A program made the translations under genes and the position numbers. Positions 36,746 to 49,300 of a stretch of DNA of 64,000 nucleotides are shown here, in pieces. Each line of letters starts with the position of its first letter. The stretch's first letter is position 1. Origin of the DNA: Trichobilharzia szidati (Eukaryota; Platyhelminthes; Trematoda; Strigeidida; Schistosomatidae); contig OX235273.1 in assembly GCA_944472155.2 (NCBI GenBank), forward strand, positions 87,414,793-87,478,792, read 5' to 3'. The notes under the pieces are model-generated. The model did no database searches, had not been told where the DNA came from, and saw nothing but the letters and a program-made list of their open reading frames with translations.

Positions 36746-37140
36746 CATACATAGCACAGAAGTGAACCGGTTTAAGTGGTTGCAGCACTCCATATAGCGC
36801 ACAAAGGCAGGAAAAGAGATTCAAAAAGCTGTAATCCGCAGAAATATGAGGGAAAAAGAATAGTAACATTGGATAAATATGACGGTTTAATGGATACAGA
36901 AGATGACAAAGAGTGAATGCATCTGAGCCACTGAGAAAGATTTTGAGCCATATTACCAACAGTTTCCAGCCATTGGTTCTTAGAATCCCGATGCCCCCAA
37001 GAAGGCAGTCTACATTTCTCTGCTTGACTCAATTCAACCGTCAAAGACCTCATTAACTGATGCTAGGTTCTAGTTTGACCACCCCTAGCTCTTCTCTGAA
37101 ACAATCCTATGTCAAGTCGCCTACGTCACTGAGGAAGACA
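36746..37140 (-). mobile_element. RTE-like LINE, 3' end only (antisense copy 2)
   Basis: On the minus strand, AEKCRLPSWGHRDSKNQWLE (near 37010), NMAQNLSQWLRCIHSL and a family tail (complement of AGCACAGAAGTGAACCGG near 36752) show a second, more diverged copy. Its 3' end joins directly to the 5' break of the preceding copy. Confidence 0.8.
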
Positions 37141-37371
37141 GTGGTTGGGAATGCGCGACATGGGTACTTAAGATGGCTAGGAGACGTCTGCAAGATCTAG
37201 AGACTCAGAAATGAATATGATAATGTGTAGTATGAACTTGTTTGATGGGTGAACAATGTTTAGGACCTTCGATAAATAAAGAAAAATGAAATAAAACAAC
37301 CCAAGAGTTTGTATATAAGAATTTGCTATGACAACGAAAAATGTACTCAACGTTCAATTAAAACTTACTTT

Positions 37372-40300
37372 TCAATCGCCTGGATTCGATTTAATACCCT
37401 TAGCACTGTGTTCATTGATTGATTTGTCTTTACTCTCAAACGTAACATGTTTTTCGTCACCCTTGTCAGACCTAAGAACACGTCTGTTGCTGTTGACCAT
37501 ATCAGTTTGATTTATGGTTAAACTCCGTGTTAATCGTGTACTTTCGGAATCATTTATCTGATTACTATAAGCTGATTGTGTTAATGGTTTTTGACTAAAA
37601 GGTTTTGATTTACTTCGAAATAAATGAGTTTTTTGGAATGATGATAATTTTTTCGAGGATTTATTTACATTGAATTCATTTAAGTAATTTAGATAACTTG
37701 AAGACTCCAGATAGCGTGGATATGAATCTGTTTTCATTAGCGTATACACCTAAGTAAACAATTTTGAAACAGTAAAGACGAACAAACAAATGAATAAATA
37801 GAAAAATAAAAACAGTACAACAAATATATATATATATATCAGTATATGACGGTCAGTGTGGTTTCCTTACTCTAGTAAGGAAACGGATTAATTCGCGTAA
37901 AATATTTCACTGTACTATCTATTAGGAACAGAACAAGGCATCTGATTATGATTAGTATTGCTTCGTTTAGTTCCTAGAGGAACATATGGCCTCAGCCGCA
38001 CGTCTCCACTGCTTTCGGTTCTCCACCAACATTTTCACCTGGTTCCACATGCTTTCATCTCCTCTTCACATGACCTCCTTCTCCATGTCACGCTCGCACT
38101 GACGACCAACTCGCCGCTTCTCTTTCGGGTTCCACTCGATAGCCTGGCGTGTGATGTCACTCATTTGATGGTTTTCTCAGAGTATGGCCAATCCACCTCC
38201 ATTTCTTCCAGCTTATTTGTTTGACAATCGGTTCCTGGCTGGTTCACTCCCAGAGATCCCTCCTTGTTGCTGGTGTTTTCTGGTCGGCCATCAGATCTTG
38301 AGTACTGAGCGAAGACAACTGTTAATGAAGGTCTGTAGTTTATATGAGATGCTCTTTATGACGCGCAGTGCAAGTCTCTGATCCGTATAGTAGCACTGAC
38401 TTCACATTGGAGTTGAAAATCCGGATCTTATTTTTTATGCTGAGTGTTGTTGACCTCCACACAGACTTGAGAGTATTGAAAAGACGTCTTGCTTTTCCGG
38501 TTCTCGCCTTGGTATCCTCGTCGGTTCCGCCTATAGTTGAAACGATGCTTCCCAGGTAGGTAGGTAAAGGAGGTTGTTTCTTTCAGGTTCCTCCCATTTA
38601 TGCTGATTGTTGTTGCTGTTGGTGGTGTTGACCAGGAATCTTCATCACCTCTGTTTTCTCTATGTTCACCTGAAGTCCTTCACATCGTTGATGCTTCTTC
38701 TGCCAACTTGTTGCTTTTCGCTTGCATATCTTCCAGTTTGTGGGAAATCAGACATATATCATCGGCGAAGTCTAGATCCTCCAACTCTCTTTTTGTATGA
38801 TTGCATTTTATGCCTGTTTCCTCATTGCCCGCTGTCTGTCGCATTATCCAGTCTACTGCATTCAGGAAAATCATTGGCGACAGTCGGCAGCCTTGTCTTA
38901 CTCCTGTCCTCACTTCGAAGGGTTCCGTAAGTTTCCCGTTGTGGATTACTTGGCATGCAGCATTGTCGTACAACTGTTGGATGAGATGTATAATTGTCGG
39001 CGGTACCCCATAGTAGCGAATTAGTTTCCAAATCACCTATCGATCGACGCTGTCAAAGGCCTTTTCAAAGTCGATGAAGTTGAGGTAGAGAGGTAACTGC
39101 CATTCCAAGGTTTGTTAAATGACGATCCGCAGTGTTGCAATTTGATCGATGCATGACTTGTGCCTCTTAAATCCAGCCTACTCCGGTCGAAGTTTTTCAT
39201 CCAGGGCTTGTTTGATTCTCTCCAGGATGATGCGGCTTAGTATTTTGCTTGGGATAGACAAAAGCATAATTCCGCGCCAGTTCTTGCATTAACTTAAGTC
39301 TCCTTTCTTTGGAAGTTTGAATAAGTAGCCTTTCTTCCAATCCGCAGGTACCTTGCCCTCTTTCCACACCTTCTCCAGCAGTGGTGTCATCAAGTCCACT
39401 GATGTGCCTGGGTCCATTTTCAATGCCTCTGCTGGGATTCCGTCTGGTACTGCTGCTTTTCCGGCTTTTAGCATCTTGATTGCCTTCAGGACTTCTGTTC
39501 TCACTGGTAGTTATGCTTCCTCTGTTGGTATTATTGGGCACTTTGTAGGTGGCGGTCGATTTAGAAGTCTTTTGAAGTGTCCATCCCAGTGTTTCCTTTG
39601 TTCTTCCTCTTTGATAATTGACTTTCCACTGTCATCCTTCACTGGCTTAATTTGTGTTGAACTTTTCCCCGATAGGAACCTAGTTGTTTGGTAGAGTAAT
39701 GCGAGGTCTCCTTTGCCTCCAGCTTGTTCTGCTTCACTTGGCATTGCTTCATAATATTTTCTTTTGTCTTCTCTGGCACTCGTCTTTACTCTTTTGTTCA
39801 GTGTCTTGTAGCTTGCATTCAAATCCTGTTTTTGTTGCTCGTCGGTGCACAGGATAATCTTTTGTTTCACCATCCTTCTCTCTTCTATCAGTTTCCAAGT
39901 GTCTGTTTTGAGTCACTGTTTGTCCTGTCTCTTCTTTCTGCCTAGAACTTCCATGCAGGTTTGAGTCCACACTGTTTTCAAGTTGTTCCAGTGCTTTTCG
40001 ACGCCGACCTCTTCGTTAGTGTTGATTTGTGTCTCAGCTTTTTTCCTTATGTTTGCAGTGAAGATGTCCTATGTGACCTGATCCTTCAGTTTTTGAGTAT
40101 TGAACATGGCTTGTGGTCTATCTGCAGCTCCTGTTTCTTTGAAAGCTTTTAATTTGGTTTGGATTGTCCCTTGTATTAGATATTGGTCTGAGCGAGGCAT
40201 CTGAAAGACAACTTTTATTATTGATTGATCTTGAGAAATGTTTAACAACGACGGTTAGTTGTGTGCGTCGGTGACACAACGGTAGAATGCTCGCCAACCA

Positions 40301-43300
40301 CGACTCATGTAGTCCGGGGTTCGATCCCCGACCGACGCACTCCTATACGTACAGGTAACTTGTAAATATACGTCTACGACCATCTGCATACACGACATGT
40401 AGAGTATCGCAAATTGAAAAACAAGAATCATTTAATAAAAGAAAAGCGGTATGACTCAATGTTAAGCAAATTTAGTTACCTGATTTTCAGCCTCTAAAAA
40501 CATGTTTATATGAGGATTTGATAAACACGATGATGCAGATTTTAAAGCCGAATGATCTATATTTACAGCTTGAGGAGCGTCAGGAGCTAAAAATTGGTTA
40601 AATATATCACGGGCACTTTCTTGTACCTTCAAGAAACATAGAAGGAGAAAGGAAACAACAAGAGAAGGATGAATTTTTAAAATAACAAGAACATGGAAGA
40701 AGTAGTTATAGGTTTCCAGACCGTAGATATTACGAATTTCCTGGAATAATTTGAGCGCCGAGTCAGATTCAATCATTATAAATTATTTAAAATAATCCCA
40801 GCGTGTTTAAGGAAGAGGCTTTCATTCACCATAAAGAAAGGTCGACCTGTATATTTGTATATTTTAACCACATGGAATACAGTAAAACAAGTGAGAAGGG
40901 ATAGACTTATCCCCTATATGGCATACTCTAATGAAGCAACTCCGTTATAGATAAGATTTTATTTTGATAAATCATACAGTGTTAAACAGTAATATTAACT
41001 GATGACGTTTTGAGTACAAATTATTGCTTATAATCATATCAAATCACTCACACAATATCAGTAATAATTTGTGCTCAAAACGTCATCAGTTAATATTACT
41101 GTAAAACACACTGTGATTTATCAAAATAAAATCTTACCTATGATGGAGTTATACTCTATCACACAGTACCAAAGTTTTATACTTATATCTAATGAAGCAA
41201 GACAGATGAGGGAGAAAAACAAATTCAATCCTAATATTGTGACCATCTTATGAAATATTATCGTGTTTTCCACATAACACACACACACACACAAATACGC
41301 ATATATATGACAATATGACATTAGTCAATACAAATAATGTGATTACTTGTTTACACTTTTCTATTGGTAGAAATGTCTACCGACAAGTGACCTTCAAAGG
41401 GACTGACTTCAGTTTATGTAATTTCTGACCATATATTCTGATGGTCAATAAAATCCGAATCATTCTGCTCTACTAAAGAAGCTGTGGTTTACACAGCGAA
41501 ACGTTCAGAAAAATCCTGCTTTGATTTTTTCTAAAACACGCTGGGATTACTTTAAATAATTTATAATAGAAGAACTAGTCTTTACAGTTTTCTACTATGC
41601 ATTAAATGAATACCTTACAAAAAGGAACTTCGGGAAAATCATAATTGATATAAAGTTCAATAGATTAAGAAAAGGAATTGAATCATGAGAAAACAATAAT
41701 AATCACATTATACTTTGTTCACGAAAAGTTACTAAATGTGCGATGACGTTAAAAAAGCAAGAGAAAAAAAGGATTTAATTATGTATAAATAATAGGCTGT
41801 ATCAGTTAGCTTTTTTGGAGAAAATACATCTCCAAGCAAAAATAAATCGAACTATTAACCACACTCACTTCATCTAACCCACAATATTCCCACTATTAAC
41901 CATAATGAAATATATCATTTAAGTATTTTTTTTCTTAAGTACAATAGTCAGCTTTTAAAAATTAACTGTAATAATAAAACAGGTGCATTGAAAACGCGCT
42001 GATAGTAATCCTGGAAGTGAAATGTCTATAGGATTTCACCTTATTAAAATTTAAATGTCCTCATGAGTAAATGTTTGCATGGACTACAAACTCGTTTTAA
42101 AAATCACACTAAAAACTGAGACAGGATAGGATCACAGTAAGTCATTTCAGTAACATTAAATCACTGATAGACAATATCGCGTTTGATGCAATTGACAGCA
42201 TTATTTAAAATACATACAATTGTAAAGTTAGTAAAATGGTAATGTATATAAATATGCTCAGCAGACTGCTAAAACCTTGCACACAATACATATGCCTTTG
42301 TTCTCCAATGTACTGTAACAATACATAGCAAAAATATGTAGCGATAGCTCAGTGGTCTAGGCGCTCAACTTTGAACCAGTGTGCTACCGGGTTAGAACGC
42401 CACTCCACTTACTGAAGCTTGGACAGCCAGATAGTATCATTAGATTTCATACAAAAGGTGTACCTCATTGCCAACTGCATGGAAATGCAGGTGAATGTTA
42501 AGTAACATTTCCATTCCCATATAAGAAAATAACAAAGCTGATCAATGAAATGGTGTGTGTTTACTAACTGGACTATGAGAGGAAACCACTATTTCAAGAT
42601 TGTTCATACCAGCTTGTACAAAATCAATCTCAACATTCACCAAGTTGGCCGTAAGTGAACGCTTAATACTTAATCGGTTGGACATGTATACACTCGAAAG
42701 AGAAAGTGCACTAAGTATACACAAACCAACATTCACACATAGTACAAGTACAGCCAAGCGATAAAGTCAGTCAGGAACTTGTGTAACACACTGATATGAT
42801 TATAAGCAATAAGTTTTCCTCGAAACGTCATTCAGTCAACAATACTGTATCGCTGTGTTACATCGAATAAAGTTATCTAATAAGCAATTATATTCTACTA
42901 CAGCACCTAAATTCTACTCGTAAGCATTCCCTGTAGTTTGAGAATATTAACCATAACCTTTTAAATCGTTTAATACGCATACCTACTGAAGAAGAGAGCG
43001 GACATAAATGAACAAAATAAGACCTAGAATTACAACGTGCGTCGGTGGCATAGCGGTTGGGACGCTCGCCGACCATGCATATGGTTCGATCCCCGGCCGA
43101 CGCACTCCTTTACCTCGCTAAGCCAGAAATAATGCTGGTGAAGGGGAAAGGTTGGACATGAGGCTAGCAAACCCATCCCATAAAATAAACACTGCTAAAG
43201 AAACTTCAAGCCACTAGCTTGAAGCCCTATGTTCCACTGGGGAACGTGAAGGGAAAAAAATGAGAATTACAACGATTCGAATAGGTAAACTTCATATTTA

Positions 43301-46300
43301 TAAGTGATATATATATAAAACTCCTTTACGTTCCCAATGGAACATAGGGCATCAAGTTAGAGCTTTGAAGATTCCATAGCAGTGATACTTATTTTTACGG
43401 GATGGGGTTGCTTACTTCATGCCCAACCTTCCCTCTTTACCAACCGTATTACTGGCTTAGCGGGGTAAAGGAGTGAGTCGGTCGGGGATCAAACTCCGAA
43501 CCACGTGTGGCGTGGCGAGCATTCTACCGCTGTGCCACCGACGCACTTATAAATGAGGTAGAAGATAGTAAAACGACATATAAAGAATTTAGAATTCTAG
43601 AGTCAATGGTTGTAAAGTGTGGCAAGATGAAGGAACTTAAGAAAATAATTTGTAACAATTATAACCTATGCACGATAACGTATGAACGTGAGAGATCGAT
43701 TTTGCGTTACTTCATCTACAGCCAGCAATTATAAATTCTGGGAGTGACGTGAATAAAATCAGACCATCACGTACTGATTTCATAGACTGACGCCTATATA
43801 TCTTACTCTGGTTACAATTCTTCTTTTTAAAAACTTAAAGTTGACGAACTGTTTTGTCAAGTGAAATCGTGGCATCTAAGAAAAGAATTTGAGTAATATT
43901 CATGGAAATACCCTACTGTATGTAGAGATTTTATTGATGACAAAAGACGGAAATCACCAGTGAAATCAAACCTATTAAACCTAATTACTGGTGTAAGTCT
44001 TGGAGAATGCATACACTTATTGAGTTATGACAGATAGGAACATTTGGTTGCTTAGGGCATGATTTTAATCCACTCATTGAAAACAAACTGGTTAAATCTA
44101 GCTACAACTAATAGATAGGTGTGTTATGGCCTAGTATTTCTTCGTTCACTAGATGTCTTCTTTTTAAATTATGAATGCCATTTTAAACAGGCGTAGTATT
44201 TAAAAAACCATACAGGTAATTAATGCTGAATGGAAAAATAAATTTTGGTTGTGAAAGAGTTCCTATAGAATATGAGAAGAAAATGAAGATATAAGGAAGT
44301 GGTAATAAAATACACATAAAATGAAGATGCATTATGGGACATTTTTGTTAAAAATAATGGTGAAAAGCATTTGATTCATGTATATACAAACCAAGTTCAC
44401 TTTTAACGGTTTGAAAAAATTTGGGCATTGGGTATATGATATTCATTATAATAAAGGTTGTTTTGCATTTCCTAATGAATGGAAAACAAAACGACATTGT
44501 TTTCACTGACATTTTGCTATTTAATGCTGCTAACAGTTTTACCAAAATATCATTAGACTAGAATTTACAAAATCTCAGTTTATATACATAAGAACTCAAT
44601 CATCTTTCATCAGCATGGGGTAATTTTAACGTTGTCAAGTTGGCCAATCGGTAAAGACAAGAAAACCAAGTGTAGATTGTTGGATTTGATAGGCGTATAA
44701 AATTATAAAAGCAGCATAGAGAAATTGCTTATCACATTCGTGTTGAATTTGTCATTTCATGGGGGAGGGTGGGGGTGTGTGTGTTGTAACCAGGGCAAAT
44801 TCTATTTTAGTCCATCACTTCTATTCAGACAAAAATTACCCCATGCTGATGTACAATGATAAAGTCGTTATATATAAGCTGAGATTTTGTAAATTCTGGT
44901 TTAATAATACTTCAATAAAACATTAGCATTGAATAGCGAAACGTCAGAAAAGGCAATATCATTTTGTTTTGCATTAATTAGAAACTACAAAAGCTTTTAT
45001 AATAATGAAAAACACCTGACATAAGAATATAGAACAAAGACAACTAAAAAGGGAAACAAATATAACCTATGCTTAACCACTAAGTACCGCTACTTGCAAA
45101 TATTTATAACAAATAGTGATGAGTTAATGAAATTCTACTTACATTTCCTATCTCAAAAGAATCACGCCAGTTGCGAACAGACATCAAAAATTCAAGATTT
45201 TCGCTGCTGTACTCTGTAGTCAGAAATTTCTAGAGGAAAACAACAATAACAATAAGATGAAATTTGGAGGGAAAAAACCTGTTTCTTGAATATAATATTA
45301 CTAGAACAAGTTAAAAGTACATAATATTTATCGATATCTAAATAAACGGTGAAAAATTTAAATTCAGTAAATAAATGAATTCAACAGAACTTGAAAAACG
45401 TTTATTTGTATCCGCTGGTTACTTCTATACATCTCATGACTATATGAGATCCAATTTCACCGTCAGCTTCTTTATCATGATCAATATCTACGCCACATTT
45501 TAACACAATAATTCATGCTAACACATGTCATGTAAAACACTGACAAAAGCGATTAAATCATAGAAAGGGTGATTAGGCTTGACCAGTTGACCATCAGTCA
45601 TTCGGTCGTAACAGTCATGGAACTTTTTATTTTATTAATAAACACAAACTTGGTAAAATATGGAGGCAGTCATAGAACTGGATAGTAAAATGTGTGAATG
45701 ACAACTAAGTTGATAAACCACAATTCTGTTATTTAGATATAAATCGCCTCAAAGCACACCATTGATTGATAGGAATAGTTGAGAACAACTGGCGTCAAAC
45801 GGTATTACTTGTTAGTCTGGCCGAAGTGATCTAAGCACTCAGCATCAGTCTGACTCTCTGATCTCTACCTAACCGACATGTCCACAGATGAGTTTCGGTG
45901 GGAATGAGCTAAGTAGTTGTCCAGTGTTCTTATCGCTTCCAATCAGCAAGTGTTATTATTTGACGTGAATAGTTTCCAACTACTAATATAAACTAGTGGT
46001 ATAAAGTGTCTTATTAATTTTTGTCATTTTCTCTCACATAGTGTGACCTGAATATTGTGGGTTTCAAACGGCAACGCTGAAGAATTTACATCAGCACACA
46101 GTACACAATTTTCAAATGGCGTTCGATTTAATTTCGGTCAGCCAACAAGCAGTGAAATAGCATTTTATAAATATCACTTATTATCCGCTAATCTGTTGAT
46201 GACTGTTTTATCTAGCTAACAATAAGTCAAACTAATTTAGCGGAAGAACAATAATACTAACAATAGACTAAATGATGATACAAATGGATTTACAGGTGTG

Positions 46301-49300
46301 ATGAAACCACAGGTAACCGAAATAGTGAGAAGTTAGGAGTATTTTTATCATGTTGTGGTTAGATTTCTTAACAACTTCTGGAAATTCTTAAATAATGCTC
46401 TAAAATAATTTCATTTGTAGTGAACTTTAGGCTTATTTTCTTAAAAAGCAATAGCATAGTCTCAATTATTATTTTCTTATTAACTTATAGATATAGTCTG
46501 TACTTCTCTCAAAGGTATGATGACCTGTCTATACTGACTGGGGGATGAAGACAATGAATTACGTTGTTACATGCATAAGAACTCCATACTGATAATTTTA
46601 ACCAGGAAGTCAGTATATTTCTTGAAAGTCGGCAGTGTTTTGTAGGTAGCTGCTATCCAAAAGAAACTATCTTATATATCAAAAGGCCACGTTTTGTGAT
46701 ATCGTCTAAAGTTCAGTGGTGGATAACCTATGTAGTGAGATTTTCATTAATCAGTGAGAATTATTCCTCAGTAGTACTGTTCGTTTCTTCTATGTGATTA
46801 AGGTAAACTTACTGAAATCAAATGTGTCAAAAAATATAAAAAAGCTTTAACTCAATGCTATTTAAAGAAACGTCATATAGTAACATATTGTTGTTAGTCA
46901 AACTTGATTTGTGAGCTCCCACGACAAAACCCAAGTTGCTCAGAGTGAATTTAAACCATAATGGTTTGAAGTTATGGCTTATGACACGAAAATATAATAC
47001 CTAAGCCCATAAGCCACATCTTCAGGCAAACAACTGAATAAGAGTCAGCTAGTACAAGTAGCCACTTATAAAGTAAGAGTAACCACCTCGGTTGGGAAGA
47101 ACATACTACTGCCATAGACAAATAGTTGTACTTACTGTACTTGTTTACGTTTTATCAAAATAGCATATAACTTGTACAAAATGAATTTTTGATGCAAAAA
47201 TATTCTTTTGTAAAATGTCAATTATGGCGAAAAATATCTACATCCATTGTGTATAATACATTATAATGGATATCACAAAATGTTACTTTTTCAAAAGTGT
47301 ACTGAACAAAAACTTACTCTAAACTCATTACGACCAATCGGATCATTCAAAAGATTATCGAAATCTTCTGCCCAAAATGCTGGATTTGAAGAAGAGCAGG
47401 GAGAAGAATCTACGACTCTAGATGGATCAACATTTTCAATATCTTCAACTGTTGAACTAAAACAACCAATTTTTGAAGGCTGTTCATCAGTATCTGTTTT
47501 TACCTAAGCGGAATGGTGGGAACAGAAACGTTTTAGATCTTCGAAACAATATAAAACTATTGATGATTAGTAGGAGAAGGTTGTGTTAAAAAACTGACAA
47601 ACCATTCTAACTATTTAATCTGGATGACATGTCATTTTTTGGAAAGAGTATTGGTGTTGCGTTACTTTAGAGTTCATGGACAACTGCTCGAGGTAGGTCA
47701 CACACGGACTGTCTGAAGTGATTTTCGAAGTTGAGTCCGCCCTCTACGCGCCGCCGCAAAATCGGAATGTACAATTTTCGGTCTGGAAACTCCCTAACCT
47801 CCATCCCCAGAGCTGGGAAGTACTATAGCTGGCTTGTTAATCATCTGAAGGGAATGCCTTACTGCTGCTACATTCCTATCCAACAAGAGTACAACTTCTC
47901 TCACAGACCCCCAACATAGGGTAAACGATTTACACTATAGTGGTAACTACCTTTGATCTAACCGCTATTCAAACAACCTGCAGGAACATTAGTTCCAGCC
48001 AGTGTGGCTCATCAGGTCATTGTGGTATGCAAGCGCGACCACCACGTCATGACAGCATCTACATATCAGGATTATCAATACAGTGGAGACAAATTATTAC
48101 AACACCTTTTATCAAACAATTTATAATAAGGAAGGAAAATTGTAAATATTCATGAAATAGCTACTGACCGACGAAATTAGTTTGCAAACTCAGACATTAC
48201 ATAGTAGGTTGCATAAACAACTAACTTTTCTAAAGTATACACACTGCAACGACATTTATATAAGGACTATAGTAATTTCATTAAAGAATTGCTAATTTAA
48301 AAAAAGCATAAAAGCCCTATTTGTTTATAGCCACCTTGGTTGAAATAGGATTACGTAGGAAGGAAAATACAGCCAAACTAAGAAGTGGTGTTATTCTACG
48401 GATTTATTGGCCGGTATTCTAAGCTGAATCAAGAAATGCAAGCTAATTTCGACTTTCAGTGTGAATATCAACTGTCTAAAGTTTAGGTGGGGCGCCGGTG
48501 GCACAGTGTAGAATGCTCGCCAGCCACGCCTCATGTGGTCCGGGATTCGATCCCCGATCGATGCACTCCTTTACCTCGCTAAGCCAGTAATACAACTGGT
48601 AAAGATGGAAGGTTGGACATGAAGCAAGCAACCTCATCCCGTGAAAATAAACACCACTGCTACCGAAACTTCAAAGCCCTATGTTCCACTGGGAACGTAA
48701 AGGAATAAAATAAAACTTAAGTGACTAATTTACTAATTTAGTATAACATAACCAAACAATATAAGTTTTGATTGACTGTTACTTTTAGATAATTCCACTA
48801 AACTGCACACGATAGTTTGCAAAATCCTGTTAGACATGCAAGGACAATTTTGAAGTTGTATGTAAAAACCTAGTGTTAAATATGATTATTGCACTTCAAT
48901 CTAACTATATTATTTTAAGAAACGCACACTTACTATTTCGGAATTCTTTGGATTCATAACTCTTGAATTTCTAGATGGTGTTTTAGGCTTTAGGAATTTT
49001 GAGAATATGCTCACATTTATTGGATCAGGGAGAGATTTTCTGCACCGTTTAGGCTATAAATATGAACGCATATAAAACAACAAACGACTAATTAATTGTT
49101 AGAAAAGAGGGGAACTGATTGAGATATCAAATGGTCATTCAACAAGTTTGCGATTATCAAAACTAAACAAAATCCTAGAATGGAAATCTAGACTGGTAGA
49201 TTTATTTGTTGGTATACTGAGATAAATCAATATCTGGAAATAAAACGAACCCTATACCTATTAGGGGAACAATTCAAAGAGTTTGTTCAGTACAACTAAA

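Larger units (their letters stand above)
40777..41573. repeat. About 35-bp terminal inverted repeats bracketing an insertion
   Basis: The left end (TATAAATTATTTAAAATAAT near 40780, then CCCAGCGTGTTT) is the reverse complement of the right end (ACACGCTGGGATTACTTTAA near 41537, then ATAATTTATA) apart from a few bases. The enclosed 800 bp includes the Penelope 3'-end palindrome and no coding. It sits about 150 bp upstream of RGS exon 7 (minus sense). It could be a MITE-like non-autonomous element. Confidence 0.6.

Noticed and set aside
40264..40341. A genuine tRNA-Gly gene
   Set aside because: The anticodon arm does not form a proper 5-bp stem with a 7-nt loop, and the sequence recurs as the head of a dispersed SINE.
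40627..40776. Extension of RGS exon 7 into the contiguous open frame starting at an ATG at 40776
   Set aside because: A good acceptor at 40627-40628 and the exact 19-residue spacing of RGS helices 4 and 5 place the exon boundary at 40626; the upstream part is intron.
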